From Patellaria atrata CBS 101060 (lineage: Eukaryota > Ascomycota > Dothideomycetes > Patellariales > Patellariaceae), in assembly GCA_010093705.1 (NCBI GenBank), contig MU006097.1, positions 329,587-393,586 of the forward strand: a stretch of DNA of 64,000 nt. Direction: 5' to 3'. The position numbers and the translations under genes are program-made. Below the pieces are notes generated by a model, which was given only the letters and a program-made list of their open reading frames with translations, had not been told where the DNA came from and did not search any database. Positions 33,417 to 45,469 of this stretch are shown here, piece after piece (within the stretch, counting starts at the first letter, position 1; each line of letters opens with the position of its first letter).

Positions 33417-36400
33417 ATGAATCTTGGGGAGAGGAAGCCTGTCCATCCTTTCTTCTCAAAGACCCAAAGTAGGACCCAAACTGAATCTTGCAAAACATGA
33501 ATTGACAACATTCAAGATTCCAAATCCGAACTTGAGAACATCGCTATACCCGATCCGGAAACTTTGCACTTGGACGAGAATGGCGCCCACGAAGCGGCTT
33601 CTAGCATCGATGAGAACCGAAAGGTTGGGGGCAAACGTGCCAGTCATGGGAGAAAGACTTCGAAAAGAAGAAAGAAGGATACACTAGTGAACACTGAATC
33701 TACAAGTCAAACGTTGTTGACAACTTTCGCACAATCAGGAGTCTCCTCAAACTTGGCCCCGAACCTTGAACTAGAGTCCCATCCCGCAGGCAACGTTGAT
33801 ATTTCTCTAGAAGAGGACCCAAACAAAGATCGTCGGAAACGCAGGAAGACCGATACACCTCCTCAGGAGACACCTAAAGAAGCGACGTCTGGTCCACATC
33901 CGACCGAACAAAGCCTTCCGGCTTCTCCTCCAACTTCACTTTCATGGCATGAACAGTTACTGGCTGTGGCAGATAAGGGAGCTGACCAAGAGCTAGATTC
34001 TAGTCTTAATATATCCGATGTGCAGGCACCTACGTGCGAGGTCGAGGTAGAAGACACGGAAACACTGGCCAGTTCGAAGGTTCGATCTGATGGTTGCACA
34101 GAGAACATTACCCAATGTGAGTTACAGCAAAACTGTGATGCTAGTGGTCAGATAATCACGAATACACGACCGAAGAAGATGCTCCGCTTGAGAGGGAATG
34201 GGCGTTTCAGTTCACCTGTTGCTCCGGCTTCCGCTAAAGAAGCCGTCGAACCGCATGCATCCCCTCCTAGAAAACGTAAGAAACGTAAAAGCCGGGGTAT
34301 GGTTATAATCAAATATGGCCGGGACCTTGCTGCCCGCGTCTCTTTAGGTGCAAAGATAGCTACAATACTCTCTAAATCTAAAGAGGTCCCCAAAGCTGCC
34401 GAGAATGCTTCAGACGAGAAAGACAAACTCCCGGCGATTACGAAAGAGACACATCCTTTTTTCTTAGGGAAGAATTTGAAAGATTCTAAAATCCAGAACA
34501 AGGATAATGATTCACAGCGGAGACTACCGGATATACCAGCAGAACGAAAAGCTTCTGCTGTCACACCTGGGAAGCTTCGCGCAAAAGCGGAGGCGTTGCA
34601 TCCAGATAAATTCCCTGTATTTGGCGCCACGGTTTTAGGTTCTACGCAAGCCAAATTAACGAGACATCCCGGAGCCCAAGAACCATGCTGGCCATGCAAG
34701 GAGAATGTTCACGTTCGGGGTCTACACCACGATCTCCATGGGATTCATGGTTTTTTATCGGACGATAGAAGTCAAGGGGTTCTTTCTGCGTCCAATGATC
34801 ATCGTAAACTGAAGAACAAGGTGATGTTTGTTACAGAAGAAGAAGACATCATGTTACGTTGCGCCAGGGACCTTTTCGCTCTTTCAATGCCAACACAGGG
34901 CCAATTACTGCGCACTCCCCAACGATTGCTGATTTCTGGCGTCACACTGAGGGAGAGATTGTGTGATGAGCTCTCTTTTTCGATACGGCAGGAAACAAGT
35001 GGGAGTAATGAAAGTACTCAACTTCATGCTGCTTTACGCCGGCTATATGACGATGTCCCATCAACCTTATCATCATTCGACCGACATACTTGTGAATCCC
35101 AAGCCTGGACGCACAAATATTCCCCGAAAACAGCTTCAGAAGTCCTACAACTCGGGAAAGAAGTCATGGTTTTGAAGGAATGGATGCAGAAGCTCACTGT
35201 CACTGCTGTAGACAGTGGTCCTAAAACAATCCCTAAGACAGTGCGTGGCAAAGAATTAGCAGATAAAGTAGTGAAGAAGAAACGGAAGCGAAAGGACTTA
35301 GATGATTTCATCATTTCTGACGAGGACGACGCCGACCAACTAGACGAACTCTCTGAACCAGAAGATACTATCACAACGGATTCGGTATATGGTCAGAAAA
35401 GGTCGGTGGTCAGAAATGGCGGTCAAGCGTCCGATGGAATACGTCCAGGTAAGGGTACGAATATTGTTTTGATAAGTGGTCCCAGTGGCTGTGGGAAGAC
35501 TGCGGCAGTATATGCTGTCGCCCATGAGCTAGGCTTCGAGGTCTTTGAGATCAACTCCAACTCACGACGTTCTGGGAAAGATATCCTCGACCGAATAGGG
35601 GACATGACGGAAAATCACTTAGTCCAAAAAGCTGCTCAATCTAATCTAAGTGGCGAGGTTGAAGACATTATATCTGAGGTGCCCGATACTTTGCAAATGG
35701 AACTCGAGAGCGGCCGTCAAGCAAAAATGGACTCGTTCTTCAAATTCACCGCCAAACCCCAATCTAAAACAAAGAAAACTCCATGTACTGTTAATGCGGA
35801 CAAGAAGACTGTTCACAGAACCAAGACTAATCCGCAACAGAAGCAGTCATTGATCCTTCTTGAAGAAGTTGATATACTGTTCGAAGAGGATAAACAATTC
35901 TGGGCGACGGTAGTTGCGCTGGCCGCAAACTCAAAGAGACCTATCATAATGACTTGCAATGACGAGATGCGCGTACCATTGGATCCACTTTCTTACCACG
36001 CTATTCTACGATTTTCTCCTCCACCTGTAGACATCGCGGTGGATTACCTGCTTCTTCTAGCTGCTAATGAAGGTCACCTTATTAAACGTCTACCGGTATC
36101 AGAATTGTACGAAAACAAAAAGCATGACCTCCGCGCCAGCATTACCGAACTGAACTTCTGGTGTCAAATGGGCATCGGCGATAAAAAGGGAGGCCTAGAG
36201 TGGATATACCAACGATGGCCCGCCGGATGCGACTTAGACGAACATGGCCGTAAACTCCGGGTAGTCAGTGAAACTTCATATCAATCCTCGATGGGATGGT
36301 GCAGCCATGACATCTTGTGTGCGGAGGAATCTACCACCTTTAACAAAACACATGTGATTATGTCAGAAGCCTGGACCCAGTGGAAAATTGACCCGTACAA

Positions 36401-37280
36401 TTGGCAAGAAGCTAGTGTACATTGTTCTTCGACAGGACACTTGGTTTCAAGTGAAAATTCAAAGGGCTCAAATTTGATGGCATTACGCAATCTCGAAAGA
36501 GTCATGGATGCTGCCAGCGCTGCTGATGTTTACTGTAGAACTGGTTTACCAACTGGTGCGCTAGACCCTATCGATACTACTCTTCCTCCCATGTCGGAAT
36601 CTGCAAGAAACAACTATATCGAGGGCCTTCATTTGCTTGAAGCGGATCCAGTTATCAATTTCAGCAACATGGATATGGACCTCTCAATTAGTACGCATCT
36701 GACCTCCCATCGACTAAAGCTTTCGTACGATATTCCCCAGGATCTCATATCGGCTGGACCACCTTCTAGGTTCGATGATACAAAGATCGCCGAAGCTATT
36801 CTATCAAGCATCAAACGTCAAGATAATTCTAGACCGATAAACCGAGAAAGCTTCTCATGCTTTGATCCAATTGCAGAGGATTCTGGGGTATCAATATTCC
36901 CAGGTTCAGCGGCGTTCCAGTTAACAGCATCGTCCTTCGATCGCTCCTTTTGCATCATAGTTACCGATCTAGCACCATATGTTAGAAGCATTGCAGCTCA
37001 TGATCTCCGGCTCGACGCTGAGAGACTTCGTATGAGCAACCTGCTCTCGGTCGGTGGTAGTTCGAAGAAGCGGCGATCAACACGAGCGGCCAGAAGTGCT
37101 TTGGAAGGCGGTAGGAGGGAGACTATGAGAAGAGAAAGATGGTTCAATAAGTCCCTCAACTTGAACTTGGTCATGGCAACAGCTGGGGAGTCGTGGGCTG
37201 GAATGTCGGGCGTTGACGAAAGGACCGTAGAGAGTAAGACGGGCAGCACACATGATGAGGAGGACCCATGGGATCCATAG
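33417..37280 (+). CDS. ELG1: Elg1/ATAD5-type AAA+ clamp unloader (RFC-like complex large subunit)
   Basis: Large subunit of the alternative RFC that unloads PCNA from DNA after replication. Exons 33417-33468 and 33517-37280 give 1271 residues. The first exon supplies the start MNLGERKPVHPFFSKTQ, because the long frame alone has no suitable ATG. After a long Lys-rich disordered N-terminal half comes WTHKYSPKTASEVL, then Walker A as SGPSGCGKTAAVYA, and NSNSRRSGKDILDRIGDMT. Walker B is LILLEEVDILFEED, with LEEVD in place of the classic DE box, as in ATAD5/Elg1. MTCND is the sensor 1 region. A match to the PCNA-binding PIP box, QAKMDSFF, sits at 35718-35741 in the insert between Walker A and B. 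The C-terminus is basic (SSKKRRSTRAARSA). It is divergent from UTP8. Confidence 0.88.
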
Positions 37281-38057
37281 TGGCGCATTTTGCTGAGGAA
37301 GAAGAATGCAATTTAGATAATGAATATACCGATATATGATATTGACCTTTGTGTTAATTCCTACCTCTGTCTTCACCCACAAAGGCGAGGTACTTCTCAG
37401 GGATCATAGCAACGGAAGAGACGTCAGGATTTTGTATTCTCAGCATTGGAATCACCAACGCAACCAAAGCCCTAGTGAACCTCAATTAACTCAGCTAGTC
37501 CTAGGGTGATAAGTACTCAAGAGTTTACGCCGTCACTCCCGGCGGATGACGATCTAGTTATTCGTTTTCCACACCAAAGAGGATATCAACGTCAAAAAAA
37601 AAGAAAAGCAATGACAAAAAAGAATTAAACCAGCAAAAAGCAAAACTAAAATCGCAAAACAATGAGGATCTTTGCCTCCTTGAACCCTCGGACAGGTTCC
37701 TCGATAAACAATGTGCTGAATGGGGGTTTCGAACTACAACCCGACCGAAGTCCCCATGGTAAGAGAGCCGCAGCCGGTCAATTCGACCACTCTGCCACAG
37801 AGTTTATTGAGGTTTGGATTTCCCGACGCTAAACATAAGGGAGAGGTGCGTGGAGCTGGAGGGGGGGATGTCATGTGTGGTGTTGTGCATGAAAAAGAGT
37901 AATACATGTGACGACGGTACATTAGACTTTCTTGTGGGGCTCGGCACTTGAACATATTTCAAAGTGGGATCTCATAATGAGCTCCCTCTTGCATTGTTGG
38001 CTGCTACGTATAACGTGTTCTAGATAGGGACCGCGGATTCCCTCACTCTCCTCGTCA
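37281..38057. other. Intergenic with tRNA-like Pol III boxes on the minus strand
   Basis: 3' flanks of ELG1 and of the FMN-binding gene. On the minus strand, an A-box (TGGCAGAGTGG, 37797-37787) and a B-box (GTTCGAAACC, 37734-37725) are spaced as in a tRNA gene. Acceptor and T stems do not pair, so I do not call a tRNA. It may be a dead tRNA or a tRNA-derived element. Confidence 0.35.
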
Positions 38058-39048
38058 TCAATCTCTCAAAGCTGCGCCTACAGCTTGCTCCTCGTTCAAG
38101 ATTCTCATTTCCTCAACCCACTCGTTCAGATACTGCGGTACCCTCTCGACCCTGCCGCAAGTCAGATTCACTGCTTCCTCGACCACGAAACGTTGGGGGC
38201 AGGGAAAGTCATACTTATTAGTCTCACTAGCAACCGGATCCCCCACAGTCTCCCAAGCAGGAACAACACCGGTCCACACCCTCTCAACCGACGCGTGGTC
38301 CCTTAAATCCTTTTTATCATCATGAGGACCTCCCTCCCTAATCTTCGCGCTCCCGGTTTGGATCTCAACCCTCAAGACACCAGTCGCAGTCACTGGAGGA
38401 AACCCTCATCAACGAAAATCCCATAAAACCGAAAGACACGCGAAGAGAGAGAGGGGGAAAAGACCTACTCTCAGCTTTCGTCGGCGGGACCCTACTCCCG
38501 TCCCACCTCCCCTTCACAATCCCCTCCGTGATGAGCGTAAGCGCCCACATCTTCTCCTCCTCGTCCACGACCTCGTACGCGAGCCCGTTCACCACCGCGC
38601 TGCGGTAGTTACAGCCTAAGACCGCGTCAGCTCAACTCCCCGTGGAGTTTCAATCGTTGGAGGCCTTACTGTGGTTGAACGGCGTGAGCGCGAGCACGTA
38701 GCCATCCAGCTTCGTCGCCGCCACCGTGACCGGGAAGCCCTGTGATTCGGAACTAGAGCCGAGACGCATCATTCGCGCGGCGGAGGAGCCGTGGAGATAA
38801 ATGCATTGAGGACCGGTGTTTAGGGTCTGGGATTTGTTGGCAAAATTGCCTATGGAACCGAGCATGGGGAGTACGACTGGGAATTGGGGTTCATCGGGGG
38901 AGGAGGTAGGGGGGTTAAAGGAGACGTGTAGGATGGGGATACTATCGAGGATGCTGTGGATTGTGTTGTAATCGTAGACACCGCGGTTGGGGAGGCGCTT
39001 TACGGTTGTACGGGAGTGTGGGGGATATGCTTCTTTATTGTCTGTCAT
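38058..39048 (-). CDS. FMN-binding split-barrel protein (pyridoxamine 5'-phosphate oxidase-related)
   Basis: Flavin-nucleotide-binding family protein with a split-barrel fold, related to PNPOx and bacterial 5-nitroimidazole-resistance proteins. Exons 39048-38670, 38615-38469 and 38392-38058 give 286 residues. The N-terminal part has VKRLPNRGVYDYNTIHSILD, FNPPTSS, VVLPMLGSIG, CIYLHGSSAARMM and TVAATKLDGYVLA. The first splice restores FNHSCNYRSAVVNG, a conserved core of the family. The last exon reads TGVLRVEIQTGSAKIREGGP then ERVWTGVVPAWETVG, also typical. Substrate unknown. The start at 39048 is the first ATG in frame. The gene is convergent with ELG1 and co-directional with RRP5. Confidence 0.87.
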
Positions 39049-39652
39049 CTTCACTTTTAGGGAGTTCGGTAGTTGTTATGGTGACACTTTCGATGTTAGA
39101 GTTGTTGATATTTGGTGACTTTATAGGGGTTCAATGGCTACATATTGAGTCATAACAGCGATATTTATGAGTTACTGCGAAGTCAATTAGGAATTTAAAC
39201 TTAGGTACGCCTTACAGTAGCGGGTCGCATGGACATGCTACTTCTATTATAGCTATCATGGCTTGGCCCAATTAGGATCTGTGTTATCTAATGAATAGCA
39301 AGCTTGTTCTCACTTCAAGGGTAAACTGTAAGGCTTTGACACAAGGTGGGGGATTAGGACCGACTTCTAGAACCTCTTTCGTATTTATTCCCTAATTCGA
39401 AGGAGAAAATTTCCTAACTACAGTGTATATAGCTAATAGGGATGCCAGATCAGGTAGGCGACATTTCAATCGTACTAATTTGCTCTCAAGTGCAAATTTT
39501 CTTTTGTGACTGGCATTGACAACAATAACAGTGTTCAGGATATTGAATTTGAACTTGAGAAATACAACACCCCTTTTACATCCTTATCTCTAGAATACAA
39601 CTATGCACAAAATCGTGTAAGACGTTATGTATAATAACTGATCCAAGATTGC
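39049..39652. other. Intergenic between FMN-binding gene and RRP5
   Basis: Promoter of the FMN-binding gene and 3' flank of RRP5. No gene recognised. Confidence 0.45.
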
Positions 39653-42600
39653 TCAGTCCGTCTTCTTTTTCAGGCCCTCAAAGTATTCCTTGCCCCTGGC
39701 CCTAACTTTCTCCGCTTTCTTCGCGTCTCCAATCTCCTCTTCCCACTCCGCCCATTTCTCAAACACACCCCTCGCTCTCTTAGACTTCATCTTTCTCTTC
39801 GTCATACGCTCGTACAGACCTCTTACTGCTTCTACGCTGCCCTTTCCCCTCTTTAGTTCACCTTTCTCCAGGTCGACAAAAACGTCCCATAAGTCTCCAC
39901 GCTTGGAGAAGGCATCAACCAAGCCCTCAAAGATGGTACGACCACGTTCTGGGTCACCATTAGGGGACTGAAACTCCAGTGCGCCAAATTTGGAGGTGAG
40001 ATGCGTGTGCAGGTGCTCCGGGACAGATTGCGTAGCGCGTTTAAGGAGAGAGTGCGCGCGGGCTGGGTCATTAAGTGTGGTAAGTAAGAATGTTGCATAG
40101 TTGATCCAGAAGGAAGGGGTAGCTGTTAATGACTTAATGCGGAGCATAGTCGAATAAAGATCTTCGGCTTTGCGGAAGTAGGGATTCGAGAGACCAGTTC
40201 CACTGCTGCTGTTACGGATACCAGCGTCGATGTAGATACTAGCTAAATGCTCATGCATTGTGCCTGGATCATTGTACTGGCATGCACGTTTGAAAACTTC
40301 TTCAAGTGATTCATCTGTGCCAAAGGTAACCTCGAGATTGAGCCATGCGACCCAGATGTTACGTTTTTCTTCTTCCTCGGTGATGTTGATTGTATTCAAA
40401 GCACGTTCTGCAATAGTCCGCGCTTTGTCAACCTCGCTGAGACCCAGTTGGAACGCCATGTATTGCATCCATAGTTCAGATGAGTTTCCACGAGCAAGTA
40501 GTAGACGCTCAAAATCGTCAACAGATTGCGGCCCATATCTGTCGAGATCACCAGTCTTGTCAACCTGAATCAGGGTCTTTCTCCTCCTTTTCTTCTTGTC
40601 TTGAGTGGAAGATGCGTCCGAATTAGACGCTGCGTCTGGATCGTCTCTCGCTAAGCTGTCACCAGTCCAGTCGAATCCTGAAGTACTTAAGCCATGGACA
40701 GGCTTTTTGAATGGCACCTCACCAACTTCCATCTCCTCAGTTAATCCTTCAGCTTCTTCTTCGTTATCTTCATTAAAATTGATGTCTTTGACGTTTGTTA
40801 AATCCACACCACCATCCATATCTACGTCGCTATCATTATCGCTGTCTTCAAGTATGACACCATCCGTTTGATCGTCATCTTCGCTTTCGCTGTCCGCGGC
40901 GGATCCTCTGAAGTATGAAGCTTTCAATCCAAAATTGATACGTCGTTTCTCCTCGTCAACCTTGAGAACCTTGGCTTTGACAGCATCCCCTTCGGAATAA
41001 AGCTTCGTCACATCGCCAACTTTGTGATCGGCGATTTGACTTTGATGGCAAAGGCCGCTGACATTCGAAGAGTTGTCAACCACGATGAAAACACCGTACT
41101 CTTCCACCTTCCGCACTTTCCCGGTGACGATCTGGCCAGCTTTGAAGTCATGGAACATCAAAGGCGCAACATAATCTTTATCAACAACAGAAGCCTTCAG
41201 ACTCATTTGGCATTGTTTGGAAGCGGGATCCACTGAGACGACCTTACCAGTGACTAATTTATCAACGGGGAATTCGGGTCTCCAGTCTTTGATATAGGAG
41301 TCTGAAAGTTCGGCGGTTTTCACGAATGCGATCACCTTGTTGCCCAGAGCAACGAGAATACCTTCCATCTTCTCCGGAAGACGTTGAACAAAGCCGCGAA
41401 CAACATCGTTGACTTTGATTTGCTCAAGACTGAGGATCTGTGGATCTTTGACAGGGAGGGAGGAACTGAGGACTTTCGACGGCCGCATAGAAAACTCGAT
41501 CTTCTTGTTCTCCGCGTCCACACTGAGAACGCAGACTCGAACGATCTGGCCCTTTCTGTACTTCAAAGGGTTAACCGCATTATAATCATCATCGAGTTCG
41601 GTCAACCCGACAGGACCATATACAGTATCGCTGAGCTTTACTAAGATATCGTGCTGTGTAACTCTACTGACACGAGCGGGGATAACCATTCCTGCAGCGA
41701 CACTCTCCCATGACCATGGTGTAGCAGACGTGACCGAAGTTGCGACTAGATCAAGTCGACCGGTAGCAACGTCAACGTTCTTGGCCCGGACCTTCAAAGC
41801 GGAGCCGATAGGGAAGTGCTCGCTCAAGTTACTAAGTTTAGTAAGGTCATCAGTCATAGCCATTTTTTCCATACGACCATGTACATTGGGCGAAATATTG
41901 ACCCAGAGTCGACTTCCGGAGATGTTGTTGACATAAGCAATCCATGACGACCCAACTTCAACTTTATCCAGGGTAAGTATATCCGAACCATCTGATAGAG
42001 TTGTTTTCTTCTTTGCTGAGAGCTCAAACACAGGTATCTTGCCTTGCCGATGAGAGATAGGTAGAAAGCGGTGAGTTCTTGCGTGGTGGATACCGAGCAC
42101 CTTAACATCGATGATCTGGCCTGCTTTGTAAGATCTAAGTGGATGTTTCTTGTCCCGAATTTCTTCCCAGTCATCGAATGCTTCAGACATATCTATCCTA
42201 CCATATACCTTGTCCGCAAGGGAAACATTGAGCTGTGTACTTTTAACTGAATTAATCCGTGCCTTGGTGGTCTTCCCAAGAGTGAAATCGTAGATTGAAC
42301 GCGATACACCGTCAACTGGGTTGATTAATACATCGGCTTCGCTTGGTGCGTTTGAACCTGCCTTAGTTGATGCCTCGGACTCTTTCTTCAAACTCAAGCA
42401 GAACCGCTGTTGGTTAGGATCAATTGATATGATCTTAGCAATTATTGACTGTTCTTTCTGCAAACTGAAGTTTGGTGATTCTAACATCTCTGGTGGTATA
42501 TGGGACCGGAATACGACGCCGACCAATCCTCCCGGACACTCAATAAAAATTCGTTGAGCGTCGATATTACGGATCCACCCCTTTAAATCTTTGCCGATCT

Positions 42601-45167
42601 CGAGATCTCCAAACTTGGTTACTAAAGAGCTTGTTTTAGCGGCTTTGACAAGACTGGGCTTGTTACTGAGAACAATCATATGCCTCTTATCAAGCTTTTG
42701 GATTACGACGAGGTCTTGTAGAGTTTGCCCATCTCTAATTTTCTTCATCGATGACAGATTCTTCTGTGCTGATCCATCAGTAAGGTGGCCGAGGCGCAGT
42801 GTACCTTTGATTGTGGAGTCTAGAAGCTCAATGGTTATCGTATCAGTCAACTTTTCTGAGACGGTACCATTTATCAGATCACCGACAGCGATTTCATCAT
42901 AAGCCTTCTGCTGATTGTCGGTAAAGATAGTAGGATCTCGACAGGAGACGGTCATTCTCTTCTCTTGAAGATCCACGGCCAGAACGTGGGTATTAACAGT
43001 TTGGCCTTGCCTAAAATGTACCTTAGGGTCGATAAAAGCTTCGCTCATCTCCGAAACTGGAAGAAAGGCTCGTATATCACCATAGAATTGAACTATAGCG
43101 CCAGTATCGAGAATCTTAACAAGAGTCCCCAGAGCCTCATCTCCAACTGAGATTGAGTTATAGTCTGTCCAGATGCCCGCTTCAGATGCTACCAGAGTCT
43201 TCTTGAGCGTTAGACGAATCTGTTTCTTCTCCGGGTTGAGTGAAAGTACTCGAGCATGTACAGACACCCCTTCACGGAATTTCTTTTCTGGATGCTGGAG
43301 GCGAATGTCTGCCATATGCACATCAGGCACAAGACCTGTTATACCCTCTGCTAAATTTACGAGTATGCCAGAGACGCCCTGCTCATTGATGATCAATTTT
43401 TCCACCTTTCCTTTGACTGCTTGTCCGACTTTGAGATCCTCAATGCGAAGGAAGGGTTGATCAAGAATGCTTTGTTGTAATGAGAGGATATAGAGGCCGT
43501 CAACTGGATTGTAGCCAACGACTCTCGCTCTATGTATTGAGTCGAATTTATATCTGCCCTCTGTGGCTGATATAGTTTCCACTTTAGTATCACTGAGTCT
43601 TGAAATATGTGCGTAACCGGAGAACCCTTTGAGACCGATATCCATGAACAATGCCATCCCTGGCTCGACCTTTTTTACTTTGGCCTCTTCAATAATGGAA
43701 GATAATGGTAGAATAGAAAGGGGGTCTTTCTCGGTAGAGTCGTCTAAAGTTAGCCTTGGTGAAAGTGAGAGCACATGTTCAAGGAAGGATACTCCAAGTT
43801 TCAGCTTTTCGGAGGTAGGGAATGTGCAAACAATGCGAGCTTTCGCCTTACTACCGACTTTGTATTTGGTAGATATGTCCTTTAGAGTATGACCGGCACC
43901 GCAGTGGACGAAATCGGCGGTTACGTCCAGCATACCCATTAATTGCCCAGCAATACCGGCGGGTGTTGATTGAGTGACTAATAACTCAACGGCAGTGCCT
44001 GGAAGAAAAATATTTATACTTGGAGCGTCCGAGATATAATGGGATTTCTTGATGATACCAGCCTTTCCGTGATCAGCTGAGAGTTTGACTGTTTTGGGAG
44101 TCTTTCCAGTAACCAAGCAGAGAAATACTGATCCCTCTTGAACCTTAGAGTGGTCCACATTTTGGCCTAGCTCTCTAGATGACATGAAGCCTCTGACAGA
44201 GCCATCATCAAGACCAAGATCCATGATTAAGCCATGATCTTCCACACTAATTACTGAAGCTTGCACCATTGAATTGTCTACAAGGTCCGAGATCGAGAGG
44301 CCTGTATTTGCCTCTCGAGGATTCACTGACAGCTCGATCCGTTTCTTACTTCTTGCGGACCCGGTAGGCGTCGACTCATCCGATGTAGACTTAACATATG
44401 CCCGCAGGTATTGCCCGATTTTAAAGACATCTTTCAATACAATGTCTTTCTCGGACCCATCTTCATCTTCGTCATCGTCCTCATTGTCGTCTACATCCTC
44501 ATCCTCTGCCAGAAGCTTTTCAATCCTATTTGTGAGCTGGTCGGATACGTTTGTAAGAGGGATGAAGCCCGTCAGATTGTTAGGTAACGCTAAGGATATG
44601 TCGTTCGCAGATATTTGGGTAATTTGCCCAAGTATTATGGATCCGGGCGTAATCCTCTACTTTGTGTTAGCGTTCTGCCATCGCGTAGCTCAAGTCATTG
44701 CATACCTTATAACTGAGGCCCTCAATCCTCACCTCCGGCTCCTCATCCTCCTGTGTTGTACTACCTTTCCGATCCTTTGCTTTTTTCCTCTTCTTTAGGG
44801 CTGACTTTGTTACTTCTGTGCCATTCTCCTGTTCATCTGCACTATCAGCGTCCTTGACTTGTCGCTTCTGACCCGATTGCTCGAAAAGGACATCCCTTGT
44901 CGCTTCAATTTGGATTTGCTTATGTTCTAAGGGCGTCAAGACGCTTGCGCCTCCACGAGGAAAAGAGGTCTCCTCTTTGAGAAGAATTGATGCTGTTATA
45001 GGTTTTCCTCTCTTCGAATCCTGCTCTGGGGCACCGTTCACCGGTGTTAACTTCACTCCCTTATTCTCTTTTTCGTCTTTGCGTTGACGTTTCGACGGTC
45101 TTTCTTCTCCTGAGTGCTTCAATTCACTCTTAGAGGCAGCATTCGCCTGGCGTTTTATAGGTGCCAT
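39653..45167 (-). CDS. RRP5: rRNA biogenesis protein Rrp5
   Basis: Nucleolar protein needed for both 18S and 5.8S/25S pre-rRNA processing. Exons 45167-44706 and 44656-39653 give 1821 residues, close to the family size. The first 150 residues are Lys-rich and end in PEVRIEGLSYK; the splice joins this to RITPGSIILGQITQI, the first S1 repeat. About a dozen S1 RNA-binding repeats follow, for example SVEDHGLIMDLG, VEPGMALFMDIGLKGFSG, GISGVLVNLAEGITGLVPD-like units and VEEYGVFIVVDNSSNVSGLCH. An acidic linker leads to a basic patch (TQDKKKRRRKTLIQVD) and then a HAT/TPR-like C-terminus (FERLLLARGNSSELWMQYMA, KRATQSVPEHLHTHL, FEKWAEWEEEIGD). It shares a 302-bp promoter with CDT2. Confidence 0.95.
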
Positions 45168-45216
45168 GATAACGCTGTGTTCTGAGGTTGCTGGATTATC
45201 ACAAAAATTATCTATC

Positions 45217-45228
45217 AAAATTTCTAGA
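45217..45228. promoter_or_regulatory. RRPE-like AAATTT element with TCTAGA
   Basis: AAAATTTCTAGA lies 50-61 bp upstream of the RRP5 start; see the near-identical element at 33149-33160 before UTP8. Orientation relative to the gene differs, but the core is palindromic. Confidence 0.4.
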
Positions 45229-45229
45229 A

Positions 45230-45252
45230 GCTCGGGACAGCTTTTCCCGAGC
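45230..45252. promoter_or_regulatory. Perfect 8-bp inverted repeat in the RRP5/CDT2 promoter
   Basis: GCTCGGGA (45230-45237) and TCCCGAGC (45245-45252) flank a 7-nt loop, directly beside the AAATTT element. It could bind a dimeric factor or fold in the RRP5 leader. Function unknown. Confidence 0.45.
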
Positions 45253-45316
45253 GGTGGCAGAATGCGGGGATGGCCGGGGTGTTGGTGCGCTAAGACCGTT
45301 TAGGGTTCAATTGGTT

Positions 45317-45331
45317 TCGCGTTTCTCGCGT
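45317..45331 (+). promoter_or_regulatory. Paired TCGCGT (MCB-like) sites before CDT2
   Basis: Two TCGCGT copies start at 45317 and 45326, about 139-153 bp before the CDT2 start. This is the same word, strand and distance as before ELG1. Fission yeast cdt2 is known to be transcribed by MBF. Confidence 0.45.
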
Positions 45332-45469
45332 CCTGCTCCCGTCAAGCGCGATTTTACGGTCTACCTCATAGCTCACCCCCAACTGTATGAATGCCACATC
45401 TCAGCTCCTCTCATCACCAATACTCGATATCATTCTCTCTAACTTTGTAAAGATACAGTATCTATCCCA

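Noticed and set aside
37725-37797. Intact tRNA gene call on the minus strand
   Set aside because: A and B boxes are present but acceptor and T stems do not pair and no clear anticodon stem forms; kept only as a finding.
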